DNA from: Prescottella defluvii
Lineage (GTDB): Bacteria > Actinomycetota > Actinomycetes > Mycobacteriales > Mycobacteriaceae
Length of the DNA: 64,000 nucleotides
Reading direction: 5' to 3'
Assembly (NCBI GenBank): GCA_029690005.1
Contig: CP121458.1
Span: 496,001-560,000, forward strand
In this document: positions 9,405 to 18,473 of the stretch, one piece after another
How the letters are laid out: each line of letters opens with the position of its first letter
Numbering within the stretch: the stretch's first letter is position 1
Program-made: the position numbers and the translations under genes
Notes under the pieces: model-generated
Database searches by the model: none
The model's input: only the letters and a program-made list of their open reading frames with translations
Told to the model about the DNA's origin: nothing

Positions 9405-9424
9405 CAGTCCGCCCTGATCAGGGA

Positions 9425-9430
9425 TACCTT
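9425..9430 (+). promoter_or_regulatory. -10 element TACCTT before the second ferritin gene
   Basis: TACCTT ends 6 bases before the ATG at 9437, so the second ferritin has its own promoter and is probably read from a leaderless mRNA rather than only as part of an operon. Confidence 0.45.
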
Positions 9431-9436
9431 GGCTCC

Positions 9437-9985
9437 ATGAGTGCCTCAGACGATTCGCATCGTACGAAATTCCACGCACTTCTCCATGATCAGATCCGCA
9501 ACGAATTCAACGCGTCGCACCAGTACCTCGCGACCGCGGTCTATTTCGACAACGCGGATCTCCCCCAGCTGGCCCGCCACTTCTACAAGCAGGCCAACGA
9601 GGAACGCAATCACGCGATGATGATCATCCAGTACTTCCTGGATCGGGACATCACCGTCGAACTCACGGGCGTCGATCCGGCCAAGAGCCACTTCGAGAAC
9701 ACGCGGGAGCCCATCGCGCTCGCCCTCGCGCAGGAGAAGGCCGTCACCGAGGAGGTCGTCCAGCTCGCCCGCACAGCCCGCGACGACGGCGACTACCTGG
9801 GCGAACAGTTCATGCAGTGGTTCCTCAAGGAGCAGGTCGAGGAGGTCGCCCGCATGACGACCCTCCTGACGATCGCCGACCGCGCGGGTTCCAACCTGTT
9901 CGATCTCGAGGACTTCGTGGCCCGCGAGATGAGCAGCGTGGACGACGCATCCGGGGCGCCGTCGGCCGCCGGCGGCACGATCTAG
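9437..9985 (+). CDS. non-haem ferritin, second tandem copy
   Basis: 182 residues. The same ferroxidase positions as in the first copy are conserved: Glu in IRNEFNASHQY, Glu and His in NEERNHAMMIIQY, and YLGEQFMQWFLKEQVEEVARM. The ATG at 9437 was chosen over the upstream 9401 reading because of the -10 spacing and because residues before it do not align with the first ferritin. The two genes have separate promoters and a hairpin between them, so they may be expressed under different iron conditions. Mixed cages are possible. Confidence 0.93.
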   Translation: MSASDDSHRTKFHALLHDQIRNEFNASHQYLATAVYFDNADLPQLARHFYKQANEERNHAMMIIQYFLDRDITVELTGVDPAKSHFENTREPIALALAQEKAVTEEVVQLARTARDDGDYLGEQFMQWFLKEQVEEVARMTTLLTIADRAGSNLFDLEDFVAREMSSVDDASGAPSAAGGTI

Positions 9986-9999
9986 CGCCCGAAACAGCC

Positions 10000-10042
10000 G
10001 AAGGGTCCCTTCACGCGCTCGCAGCGCACGAAGGGACCCTTC
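10000..10042 (+). terminator. bidirectional hairpin terminator between ferritin and DUF5926 genes
   Basis: gaagggtcccttcacgcgct at 10000-10019 pairs with the segment ending at 10042, with two mismatches in a 20-bp stem and a short loop. It lies between convergent genes and can serve both. Confidence 0.7.
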
Positions 10043-10058
10043 AGCTGTATTGGTGAAC

Positions 10059-10973
10059 TCAGCGCAGCGTGACCTGGCGGCCGCGCAGCCCGTCGCGGGC
10101 GCGCACCTCGGCCGCCGTGAGCGGCGCGTCCACGGCCAGGGCCTCGGCCAGACGCACGCCCAGCTCGGCGGTGGGCGCGGCCCACTCGTCGGGGTGCTTC
10201 TCGCGGTCGAGGTCGAAGACCGGCACCAGCAGGCCGTGGGTGCGGAACGAGCCCGCGAACCGCGATCCTTCGCCGAGGTGCAGTCCGCCGGCCGCGTGAA
10301 CACGGGCCAGCGCCAGCATCAGCGAGTCCTCGTCCTCGGGGCGCACCCAGCGCAGGTGCGCGCGCTCGCCGGCGTCGACCCACCACGCGGCGACGACGCC
10401 GTCGGCCTCGAGCCGCGCCGACGGCATGATCGCCATGTTCGCCTGCTGGACGGTCGCGGCGACGTCGGGGGCCGGCTCGACGCCCTCGGGGATCCACCAG
10501 TCGAAGTTCTGGTGGACGGTGATCTTCGGCAGCGCGTCGGCGACGAGGACGTCGGTCAGGCGCGGTCCGCCGTCCTGCGGGTCGGCGAAGGTGAGCGAGT
10601 TGCCGGGCTCGGCGGACTGCACCCAGGTGACCGCCGCACCGAGGTCGGCGCCGGGGTCGGCCGTGTGGGCCTGGACCTGCAGGCCGACGTACCGTCCGGC
10701 GGTGCCGTTCTCGTCGCGCACGAGCGCCGCGACCGCCCCGGGCAGGACGGTGGCCGCGGTCACCGGCTTGTCGGCGTCGCGGACCGGCAGCTCGACGAGG
10801 GCCGACGGCACGAACTCGCGCAGCGCGACGAGGTCGCACTCGGCGGCCAGACCCTCGAACGGGCGGGTCGGCGCAACTACCTCGGCCTCGCGCTCGAGAC
10901 GACGCTGCTCGAGCTTCGCTGCGCGGTTACTACCCGGCTTGGGGCCACTGTTTCTCTTGCTCTTCTTACCCAC
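10059..10973 (-). CDS. DUF5926 family protein
   Basis: 304 residues. The lysine-rich start GKKSKRNSGPKPGSNR is typical of this actinobacterial family of unknown function. The rest is a soluble alpha/beta protein with a VHQNFDWWIPEGVEP segment near residue 155. There is no signal peptide or known catalytic motif. It is the last gene of a minus-strand run (rhodanese, DUF4328, GDPD, DUF5926), 33 bases after the GDPD stop. AACCTA at 10982-10987 (TAGGTT on the minus strand) is a candidate leaderless -10, so it may also be transcribed on its own. Confidence 0.75.
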   Translation of the reverse strand: MGKKSKRNSGPKPGSNRAAKLEQRRLEREAEVVAPTRPFEGLAAECDLVALREFVPSALVELPVRDADKPVTAATVLPGAVAALVRDENGTAGRYVGLQVQAHTADPGADLGAAVTWVQSAEPGNSLTFADPQDGGPRLTDVLVADALPKITVHQNFDWWIPEGVEPAPDVAATVQQANMAIMPSARLEADGVVAAWWVDAGERAHLRWVRPEDEDSLMLALARVHAAGGLHLGEGSRFAGSFRTHGLLVPVFDLDREKHPDEWAAPTAELGVRLAEALAVDAPLTAAEVRARDGLRGRQVTLR

Positions 10974-11006
10974 GAGGCCAAAACCTACACGGACGGGCGC
11001 GTTATC

Positions 11007-11771
11007 TCAGCCGCCCAGCAGTTTCTTGGTGCGGCCCGGATGATTGGTGGCCACCCAGCCGACACCGAGTTCCTTGCACAGGGCGACGTCGGCGGGATCG
11101 TCGACGGTCCAGCAGTAGGTGGCGCGACCGGCGGCGGCGGCCTTGTCGACGATCTCGGGATGCTCGCGGAGCGTCCGGATCGACGGCCCGACGGCGGTGG
11201 CGCCGACGGTGGTGGCCGCCCCGCCGCCGAGGTAGCGGGACGCGTCGCCGAGCAGCACCGTCGGCAGCAGCGGCGCCGACCTACGGATCCGCCACACCGC
11301 GCTGGCGGCGAACGACATCACGACGGCCCGCGAGTGGTCGGCCGACGCCGGGGTGGCCAGCCCGTAGCGGGACAGTTCGGCGAGCACCTTGCTCTCGACG
11401 AGCCCGCCGTAGCGGACCGGGTGCTTGGTCTCGATGAACAGCTTCGTGGGGCGCGACGTCCATCCCAGGGTCAGCTCGATGAGCTGGGACAGGGTCAGCA
11501 GTTCGGCCGGTTCGCCGCCGGCGCCGTAGTCGAGTTCACCGAGCGACTCGAGCGTCATCTCGCTGACGACACCGGTGCCGGACGACGTGCGGTCCACCCG
11601 ACGGTCGTGCACGCACACGAGGTGACCGTCGCGGGTGAGCCGGACGTCGCACTCGAGGCCGTCGGCGCCTTCCGCGAGGGCCAGCTCGTACGCGGCGAGG
11701 GTGTGCTCGGGCATCGCGGCCGACGCGCCGCGATGCGCCACCACGAGGGGGCCACGCCGATCCGGGCTCAT
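11007..11771 (-). CDS. glycerophosphodiester phosphodiesterase
   Basis: 254 residues. It hydrolyses glycerophosphodiesters to glycerol 3-phosphate and an alcohol. GDPD motifs are visible: HRGASAAMPEHTLAAY at the N-terminus, ECDVRLTRDGHLVCVHD holding the metal-binding Glu and Asp and the second catalytic His, FIETKHPVRYG, and YCWTVDDPAD near the end. No signal peptide is seen, so it is probably cytosolic. The start overlaps the stop of the DUF4328 gene by 4 bases. M. tuberculosis glpQ1 (Rv3842c) holds the same place next to the ferritin gene. Confidence 0.92.
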   Translation of the reverse strand: MSPDRRGPLVVAHRGASAAMPEHTLAAYELALAEGADGLECDVRLTRDGHLVCVHDRRVDRTSSGTGVVSEMTLESLGELDYGAGGEPAELLTLSQLIELTLGWTSRPTKLFIETKHPVRYGGLVESKVLAELSRYGLATPASADHSRAVVMSFAASAVWRIRRSAPLLPTVLLGDASRYLGGGAATTVGATAVGPSIRTLREHPEIVDKAAAAGRATYCWTVDDPADVALCKELGVGWVATNHPGRTKKLLGG

Positions 11772-12718
11772 CCGACGGTCGCCTCCTCGGCCGGGGCCGG
11801 CCGTTCGGCGTCCGGCACGTTGATCCACCGGGTGGTGCGGTGCGGGCGGCCGAGCAGGTCGCGGCCGTCGAACCGGCGCATGACATAGAGCGTGAGCAGG
11901 GCGGTCGCGGCCGCGACGGCCGCGGTGACCGCGGCGAGCACCACCCCGTCGGCCTGCGCCTGCAGCGTGTCGCGGCCGCGCCACAGCAGCCCGACGACGA
12001 CGAGCAATCCGTTCGCCGCCCACGCGACCCACCAAATGCGGATCGCCGTCAGGGTCCGGCGGTCGCCGTCGGCGACCTCGATGAGGAAGACGCCGGGCAT
12101 CACGAGGTTCACGACCGGGACGAGCACCCCGATCGCGAGGGAGCGGGGCGTGCGCGGGTCCGCGAGGCCGCGGGCGGCGAACACCTGGCGGCGGATGACG
12201 ATGAGCCGGCACACGGACGCGGCCGCGGCGGCCAGCGCGACCAGCGGCGCCGACATCTGAGTCGCCCACACCATCGAGTCCGACACCGCGAGGGTCAGCG
12301 GATCGACCAGGCGCACCCGGTTGAACACGAGCAGCCCGTATCGGAACGCCTCCGCCACCGCGGCGAGCCCGAACACGATCGCGGCGCACGCGAGCAGCGT
12401 CGGCGCGAGGTCCGCGGCCGTCTCGGTGCGGGTGAGCCGGTCGTCGGGTTCCTCCGGCGGCGGGTCGAGCAGTCCCCAGCGCGGTGTCTGCGTGTATCGG
12501 GGTGTCGGACCGAGGCGGCGCGGTTCCCGGCGGCGTCGCGCGATCGGCGGGTAGGGGCTGCGGGCGACCCAGCGGAAGTTACGTCCGGTCGGCGGGGTGG
12601 GACGGTCGGTGTCGATCGGCGAGAGCAGCACGCCCTGGCAGCGCGGGCACCACTGCGCCGGCACGCCGACTACCGGCCACCTCGACGCGCAGCGGGCGCA
12701 GACCTGGACGACGCTCAT
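11768..12718 (-). CDS. DUF4328 membrane protein with N-terminal zinc ribbon
   Basis: 316 residues. Two Cys pairs near the start (CARC and CPRC, residues 8-27) make a short zinc ribbon, then a Pro/Arg-rich linker, then about six hydrophobic segments from residue 105 on, and a soluble tail. DUF4328 proteins are actinobacterial membrane proteins of unknown role. It begins one base before the rhodanese stop and overlaps the GDPD start, so the three are co-transcribed. It matches the position of Rv3843c. Confidence 0.75.
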   Translation of the reverse strand: MSVVQVCARCASRWPVVGVPAQWCPRCQGVLLSPIDTDRPTPPTGRNFRWVARSPYPPIARRRREPRRLGPTPRYTQTPRWGLLDPPPEEPDDRLTRTETAADLAPTLLACAAIVFGLAAVAEAFRYGLLVFNRVRLVDPLTLAVSDSMVWATQMSAPLVALAAAAASVCRLIVIRRQVFAARGLADPRTPRSLAIGVLVPVVNLVMPGVFLIEVADGDRRTLTAIRIWWVAWAANGLLVVVGLLWRGRDTLQAQADGVVLAAVTAAVAAATALLTLYVMRRFDGRDLLGRPHRTTRWINVPDAERPAPAEEATVG

Positions 12719-13066
12719 CTAGTAGATCTTCGCGGAACCGGGGTCACCGTCGGACGTGAGCGGGAGTCCGGCGCCCTGCCACGCGACCATTCCGCCGTCG
12801 ACCTGGTAGGCGTCGTAGCCGATGCTGTTGAGGTACTCGACGACGATGATCGAGCGTCCGCCCTGGCGGCACACGACGTACACCTCGGCGTCGATGTCGA
12901 TCTCGTCGATGCGGGCCGGCACGTCGACGATGGGGATGTGCTGCGCGCCCGGGGCGTGGCCGAGCCCCCACTCGTCGTCCTCGCGCACGTCCAGCAGAAC
13001 GGTCGCCTCGGTGCACTCGGTGGGGAGGTCGGTCACGGAGACGGTGGGAACGTGCGGGGTCGTCAC
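12719..13066 (-). CDS. rhodanese-like domain protein, single domain
   Basis: 115 residues, one rhodanese domain. The active loop CRQGGRS with catalytic Cys near residue 66 is intact, as is the VLLDVREDDEWGLGHAPGA start motif. Such proteins carry sulfur as a persulfide or move it between partners. The GTG at 13066 was chosen because the longer reading to 13273 runs into the DnaA-box region and adds nothing rhodanese-like. First gene of the four-gene minus-strand operon. Confidence 0.9.
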   Translation of the reverse strand: MTTPHVPTVSVTDLPTECTEATVLLDVREDDEWGLGHAPGAQHIPIVDVPARIDEIDIDAEVYVVCRQGGRSIIVVEYLNSIGYDAYQVDGGMVAWQGAGLPLTSDGDPGSAKIY

Positions 13067-13212
13067 GGGTTCGATTCTGGCACGACCCCTTTTCCGGGGC
13101 AGACGATCTCGCGTTACGCGTCCGGCCCCTTCGTGACCGTACCGATACGTCCAGGGCCCGACGCCGATCGATTGCACTCCAAAATGTGACCTGAAGCACT
13201 TGATTCGCGGAG

Positions 13213-13353
13213 TTATCCACAGTTTCCACAGGGTCATCCACAGTTCTGAACAACTTCGGCGGCGATCATCCACAGGTCAGGGGCTCGAAGTGGATGGTTC
13301 GTTGACAACTGTGCACCGCAAGTTCCACAGCAATCCACAACCTGTGTGGATTT
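13213..13353. promoter_or_regulatory. cluster of DnaA-box-like sequences in a gene-free gap
   Basis: Within 141 bases: ttatccaca (13213-13221), gtttccaca (13222-13230), tcatccaca (13234-13242), tcatccaca (13266-13274), agttccaca (13321-13329), caatccaca (13331-13339), and tgtggattt (13345-13353, opposite strand). The first is an exact consensus box; others differ at one to three positions. The surrounding gap 13067-13565 holds no convincing gene. dnaA and dnaN are not next to it, so it is not the usual oriC arrangement. It could be a DnaA-titrating or regulatory site. Confidence 0.55.
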
Positions 13354-13565
13354 GCGCGCTAGCGGTCCGATGTGGTGGCACGGGCCGGAGTCCCCACCGC
13401 CGGGATGTGTGCCCCATCCCAGCCCCTCACTCCGGCCCGCTCTCCCCCTTTTCCGTCGGGACGATCCGTCCCGACACTTGATCCGACGCGGCAGGCCCCG
13501 GATCGGTTCCCTCGACTTCGTCCTCCGACGCAGGTCACATTCGACGGTGCGGCACAGTGGTCCGC

Positions 13566-14495
13566 ATGGACCTGAGAATCTTCACCGAACCCCAGCAGGG
13601 CGCCACCTACGACAATCTCCTCACGGTGGCGAAGGCAGCGGAACAGTTCGGATACGACGCGTTCTTCCGGTCCGACCACTACCTGGCGATGAACGTCGAG
13701 GGTCTGCCCGGACCCACCGACGCCTGGATCACCCTCGCGGGTCTGGCGCGCGAGACCTCCACGATCCGACTCGGGACCCTGGTCACGTCGGCGACGTTCC
13801 GGTACCCCGGCCCGCTCGCGGTCTCGGTGGCGCAGGTCGATGCGATGAGCGGCGGACGGATCGAGCTCGGCATCGGTGCGGGCTGGTTCGAGGACGAGCA
13901 CCGCGCGTACGGCATCCCGTTCCCGTCGGTCGGTGAGCGGTTCGACCGGCTCGAGGAGTCGCTCGCGGTCATCACCGGCCTGTGGGCGACCCCGGTCGGG
14001 CAGACCTTCAGCTACGACGGCACCCACTTTCCGATCAGCGACTCGCCCGCCCTGCCGAAGCCGCTGCAGTCGCCGCGGCCGCCGATCGTGATGGGCGGGA
14101 TGGGCAAGCGACGCACCCCGTCGATGGCCGCCCGCTACGCCGACGAGTTCAACCTGCCGTTCGTCTCGATCGAGGACACCGTCCGACAGTTCGAGCGGGT
14201 CCGGGAGGCGTGCGAGGCGGTGGACCGTGATCCCTCCGAGCTCGTGTACTCCAACGCCCTGGTCCTGTGCTGCGGACGCACCGACGAGGAGATCGCACGC
14301 CGGGCCGCGCGGATCGGACGCGAGGTGGACGAGCTGCGCGAGAACGGCCTCGCGGGCACGCCCGCCGAGTTGGTGGACAAGATCGGGCGCTACCGCGAGG
14401 CGGGAACACAGCGTATCTATCTGCAGACCCTCGACCTGGCCGACCTGGACCATCTCGAGCTCGTGGCGGCGGAGGTCATGCCCCAACTTGGTTGA
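13566..14495 (+). CDS. LLM-class F420-dependent oxidoreductase
   Basis: 309 residues, a luciferase-like TIM barrel. It reads MDLRIFTEPQQGATYDNL at the start, FRSDHYLAM near residue 35, TLVTSATFRYPGPLAV, GRIELGIGAGWFEDEH (cofactor-binding loop near 100), and PPIVMGGMGKRRTP. Actinobacterial members of this group use reduced coenzyme F420 for hydride transfer; the substrate is unknown. The ATG at 13566 matches the usual family start. It is single, and ends 250 bases before a strong terminator. Confidence 0.85.
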   Translation: MDLRIFTEPQQGATYDNLLTVAKAAEQFGYDAFFRSDHYLAMNVEGLPGPTDAWITLAGLARETSTIRLGTLVTSATFRYPGPLAVSVAQVDAMSGGRIELGIGAGWFEDEHRAYGIPFPSVGERFDRLEESLAVITGLWATPVGQTFSYDGTHFPISDSPALPKPLQSPRPPIVMGGMGKRRTPSMAARYADEFNLPFVSIEDTVRQFERVREACEAVDRDPSELVYSNALVLCCGRTDEEIARRAARIGREVDELRENGLAGTPAELVDKIGRYREAGTQRIYLQTLDLADLDHLELVAAEVMPQLG

Positions 14496-14741
14496 CGCGC
14501 AAGCACACTCGACCTGCTGACGGACATCGGTTCGGCCGCAACAGTTCTGGCTCGGATCCAAGCGGCGGGCAGATTTCGGGTGATTGCGGGGAATTGCCCG
14601 AACCACCTGAAAATGCGCCCGCATCAGCGCGTCGATTTCTCGACCGAAATCAAACGGGCGAATTGAACATTAATGGGAATGCAATTCCAAGCGATGTAAT
14701 TCACCCAGAACCTGACGTGCGACAAAAACCGGCGGATGAAG
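14496..14741. other. gene-free stretch upstream of terminator
   Basis: No convincing coding region is seen between the oxidoreductase stop and the hairpin at 14742. It is locally AT-richer, especially 14575-14710. Confidence 0.4.
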
Positions 14742-14791
14742 CGCCGACAGGCCATTGCCCGGCGGTCCGGGCAATGGCCTGTCGGCGTTTT
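14742..14791 (+). terminator. strong bidirectional intrinsic terminator
   Basis: Arms 14742-14761 (cgccgacaggccattgcccg) and 14768-14787 are perfect 20-base reverse complements around the loop gcggtc, followed by tttt on the plus strand. It lies between the convergent oxidoreductase and Ser/Gly-repeat genes. Confidence 0.9.
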
Positions 14792-14812
14792 CGTACAGCT
14801 GCCGGGCGGCGT

Positions 14813-15653
14813 TTACAACCGGCGGCGATGCCTGCCGACGCCGGCTGCTGTCGTACCCGCTGCGGCCGCGACGAGCAGGACGCTGCCGACCAGCCATCCG
14901 GATCCGTTGCCCGCGGTGCCGTTCGAGGGCCCGCCGCCGGCTTCGACGCCGCCCATGGGAACGACAGCGACCTGCCCTGGAGCGGGTGGCGCCTGCTTAC
15001 CGGGGCCGGGGCACTCGGTCCCGGTGCGCTCGGGCCGGGGCCGGGAACGCTCGGTGCCGGTCCCGGCGCGCCTGGTCCGGGCGCGCCTGGGCCGGGCACA
15101 CCTGGGCCGCCCGATCCGCCGGACCCCCGAGGAGGCTGCCGAGCCCGACACTGCCGAGTACGCCGCCAACTCCGACACTGCCGAGTACGAGACTGCCGCT
15201 GTTGGAGCCGGAGCTACCGAGCAACGGCAGAATCAAGCTGCCCAGGTCCGAACTTCCGTGCTCCCCGAGGCTGGCGCTGCCGGCCTCCGCACTACCGGCG
15301 CTGCCCGCACTGCCCTCACCACTACCGGAACTCTCACTACCCGAGCTGCCGAGACTGCCCTCCGCACTACTGGAGCTCTCGCTTCCGTGGCTGCCCGAGC
15401 TGCCCTCACCACTGCCGGAGCTCTCGCTTCCGTGGCTGCCCGAGCTGCCCTCACCACTGCCGGAGCTCTCGCTTCCGTGGCTGCCCTCACCACTGCCGGA
15501 ACTCTCACTTCCGTGGCTACCTGAACCGCCCTCACCTCCGGCGATCGCCAGCGCCGGCGAACCGAGCGCCAGCGCGGCGACCGCCGTCGCGGCGACCATG
15601 ATGCGAGTCTTCATCTTCAGAGTGCGTATGTCTTTAGCTCTGTGCTTTGGCAT
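14813..15653 (-). CDS. secreted Ser/Gly-repeat surface protein with C-terminal membrane anchor, frame-broken twice
   Basis: About 280 residues after repair. Signal peptide: MKTRIMVAATAVAALALGS ending SPALA, preceded by a charged extension from the ATG at 15653, which has a good GAGGAGG site. The mature part is tandem 15-residue Ser/Gly/Glu/His units (SGSHGSESSGSGEGS type), then a hydrophobic Leu/Gly/Ser region, a Pro/Gly linker (PGPGAPGPGAPGP), VAVVPMGGVEAGGG, a hydrophobic segment and the tail RHRRRL. That ending resembles a cell-wall sorting signal, though LPxTG is absent. One G missing near 15128 and one C near 15003 (strand-wise) explain both frame breaks. Function unknown. Confidence 0.65.
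15372..15530 (-). repeat. 45-bp tandem coding repeats
   Basis: Near-identical 45-bp units begin at 15372, 15417 and 15462, with a decayed unit after, coding the 15-residue Ser/Gly unit of the surface protein. Units are in phase with the reading frame, so copy number can change without a frameshift. Confidence 0.8.
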
Positions 15654-16129
15654 CGCGATACGACCTCCTCAATTGGCCTGCGCAGCAATTCGTAGAGATT
15701 CCACCCAACGGCATGGCGACAGAAAAACTGCGGCGCCACCATTTCCTCGCCCCGCCAGAGACCAATTCAATCGGTGGCTCCCCCATGCATATAGGCGAAA
15801 GCAACCTAACATCTCGATCGACCGAGAAAAGGTGGAATCGAATTTCGAGTACGGACGCCGTCGATCGGGCGTAACGTATTGGCCTGTCGTCTGCGCCTTT
15901 CGACGAGATGGGTTGCCTGACAGAGAATCTGGACGGTTCCCATACGCGACGATCGATCGCCTCCCCCTGAGGGGCGCAGGACATCGGTCGGTCCGCCGCC
16001 GAAACCGTTTCGGCCACCGCTCGGAAATATGTTTCCGTCCAACGGGACACCCCTCCTGCGGAAGCACCCCCGGGATCTGTAATGGGCGCAACAGCGTGAC
16101 CCGCACCACAATCCCCAGAAAGGTGTTAC
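15654..16129. other. divergent intergenic region
   Basis: Separates the surface-protein and MFS genes. It is AT-richer than its neighbours, and the open frames in it lack actinobacterial codon use. AAAGGTG about 7 bases before the ATG at 16130 is the MFS ribosome-binding site. I see no identifiable riboswitch or operator. Confidence 0.4.
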
Positions 16130-17631
16130 ATGCCAGGAACACTCGACAACGCCGCCGTCCGGCCGCACACCGCCCGAGAAGGCGGTTGGACCCCGAGGCT
16201 CGTCCTGTCCCTGATCTCCATCGCGGTCGTCCTGGAAATCGTCTCGATCAGCTCGACGATGGCCTCCGTCGCCATGATGCCGATCGGCGAGCACTTCAAA
16301 ACCGATCAGATTGCTTGGGTGACAACGGCTTACCTCCTCGCCGCCGCCGTGGCGTGCCCACTGGCCGGTAAGCTCGCCGATATCCACGGCAAGCGCAAGG
16401 TGTTCCTCATCTGCATGGCCGTCGCCGCGTTCGGCGCTCTGGTCTCGGCGGTGGCCACCAGCTTCCTCGTGCTCGTGATCGGCCGGGCGCTGTTCGGCGT
16501 CCTCATCGCGTGCATGTTCCTCGGCTTCTCACTGATGCGAGACGTGTTCCGCCCAAAACTCTCGCCCTCGCGGTGAGCCTCGCCGCGGGCGGCATGGGCC
16601 TGATGACGATCCCGTCGCCGTTCATCACAGGTCTACTGGTCGACGCGTGGGGCTTCCGTTCGATCTTCTGGTTCCTCTTCATCGCCCTCGTGGTGATGAT
16701 CCCGCTGGTGGTGCTCTCGACGGACGAGACACCGGTCCGAAATCCTGCCCGCCTCGACCTCGTCGGCGCTGTCCTGCTCGGCGGAGGCCTCGCTGCGATC
16801 CTCGCCGGCATCAGCTTCGGCCCGACATGGGGCTGGACCGACGGCGGCACACTCGGCCTCGTCGTCGGCGGTGTCGTGCTGATCGCGATCTGGGTGCCGA
16901 TGGCGCTGCGCATGACCGACCCCATCGTCGATCTGCGGTTCTTCCGGCGCGGGCCGATGCTCCGCATCTGCCTGTCCGCCGGTCTCGCGTACGGCACGAT
17001 CTCCCTGTACGCCACGCTGATTCCGATCATGTCGATGACGTCCGCCACTCTGGGACTCGGGTACGGGTTCAGCGTCGACGCGAAGGGCGTCGGCCTCATC
17101 CAGATCCCGATGGGTGTCGGCAGCGTCATCGGCGGTGTCCTCGTCGGGCGTCTGCTGCGCACCAAGTTCCCGACCGTCACGCTGGCCGGCGGTGCCGGCC
17201 TGATGCTGGCGGCGTCCGTGGTCACCTCGTTCTGGCACACCGGCAAGCCCGAGGTGCTCTTCGGAATCCTGCTGTTCGGCCTGGGCATGGGCATGACGAC
17301 GGCCTCCATCCCCAACCTCGTCATCGCGTCCGTCCCGCAGTCGGTGCAGGCGTCGATGTCGAGCATGGTGCAGGCGTCGCAGACCCTGGTCGCCTCGGTC
17401 CTGCCCGTCATCGCGTTCGCGGTCCTGAACTCGAACGTCGCGACGGTGATCGACGGGTACGGCTTCTACAGCGACCACGGCATGACCATCGCGTACCTGA
17501 TCGGCGGCGTGTCCTCGCTGGCGGCGATCCTGGTCGCGATGACTCTGCACCGTCGGCGTCAGGCGATCACGGCGCAGGCGGCGGAGTCCGCATCGAGCGA
17601 ACGCGATCCGGAGCCGGTGCAGGCGGCCTGA
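16130..17631 (+). CDS. MFS drug-exporter-type transporter (DHA2-like), frame-broken
   Basis: About 500 residues after repair, with roughly 14 hydrophobic segments, the number expected for the DHA2/EmrB-QacA drug:H+ antiporter family. Motif A is seen as GKLADIHGKRKVF between segments 2 and 3; VLIACMFLGFSLMRDVF follows, then PSPFITGLLVDAWGFRSIFWF (motif C-like region near segment 6). The frame is lost at about 16553; one more C in the run before AAAA restores FRPKTLALAVSLAAGG. Substrate unknown. No regulator gene is adjacent, but the long upstream region may hold control sites. Confidence 0.85.
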
Positions 17632-17759
17632 TCGTTCGACGGACCGGATCCGGTGCCCTCGCGGCGCCGGGCCCGGTCCGTTGTCTTGTGCCGGGAGGGT
17701 TCCGGTCTTAGCCTGAGAACGAGGTCGAGACGTGGAGATCTCGGCCACAGGAGACCGTC

Positions 17760-18464
17760 ATGAACGGAAGATCCACCCAAAAGTCCACTGCGCCAGCGGA
17801 TACCACGATGATGGGGGTCACCCACGACGCCCTGCGCCGAGATCTCGGACGCACGGACGACGTCCTGCAGGCGGCCCGGATCGACGACCGGCAGCGCGGC
17901 GCTGTCGCCGATCACACGCAGTGGATGATGGCGTTCCTGCACGCTCACCACCGGGCCGAGGACCACGGCCTGTGGCCGCTGGTGCGTCGCACCGATCCCG
18001 ACTCCGCTCCGCTGCTCGACCGAATGGGCGCGGACCACGCCCGGATCACGCCGGAAGTCGATCGACTCGACGCCGCAGCTGCGGCGTTCCACGACGACGG
18101 ATCACTCGGTGCAAGAACCGAATTCACGAGATCACTGGCCACCCTCGAGGACATGCTGCTGCCGCATCTGCGACTCGAGGAGGACGAGGCGATGCCGCTC
18201 GTGTCCCGGACCCTCAGCGCAGCCCAGTGGGTTCGCTGGGACCGGACCGAGAACATCGACCCCAAGTCCAAGTGGGAGTTGGGGATCTTCGGACACTGGC
18301 TGGGTGACAGCCTCGACGCCGAACGCTTCGACCTACTCGCCCACCAGGTCGGTCCGGTCACCCGGTTCGTGCTGCTGCACCTGTTCGACGGCCCCTACCG
18401 GCGCGCCTGCGCGGTGCGGTGGGGGCCCGACGTTCCCGTCGGACCGTTGGACGCCCCACGCTGA
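17760..18464 (+). CDS. hemerythrin HHE-domain protein
   Basis: 234 residues. Histidines spaced as in HHE cation-binding domains: THDALRRDL near residue 21, MMAFLHAHHRAEDHGLWPLV near 60, MGADHARI near 88 and MLLPHLRLEEDEAMP near 130. These would bind a di-iron centre that senses or carries O2 or NO. The C-terminal 80 residues are outside the core domain. It lies next to msrA on the opposite strand, a redox-stress neighbour. Confidence 0.85.
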   Translation: MNGRSTQKSTAPADTTMMGVTHDALRRDLGRTDDVLQAARIDDRQRGAVADHTQWMMAFLHAHHRAEDHGLWPLVRRTDPDSAPLLDRMGADHARITPEVDRLDAAAAAFHDDGSLGARTEFTRSLATLEDMLLPHLRLEEDEAMPLVSRTLSAAQWVRWDRTENIDPKSKWELGIFGHWLGDSLDAERFDLLAHQVGPVTRFVLLHLFDGPYRRACAVRWGPDVPVGPLDAPR

Positions 18465-18473
18465 TCCGGTCGG

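Noticed and set aside
13213..13353. Calling the DnaA-box cluster the chromosome origin
   Set aside because: dnaA and dnaN are not adjacent and there is no clear AT-rich unwinding region; the evidence supports only a box cluster.
15372..15530. Regular repeats that might be a CRISPR array
   Set aside because: The 45-bp units are directly adjacent with no spacers, in frame with a secreted-protein gene, and no cas genes are present.
15634..16050. 138-codon minus-strand open frame upstream of the surface-protein gene
   Set aside because: AT-rich, no ribosome-binding site, and composition unlike neighbours; it overlaps the ribosome-binding site of the surface-protein gene.
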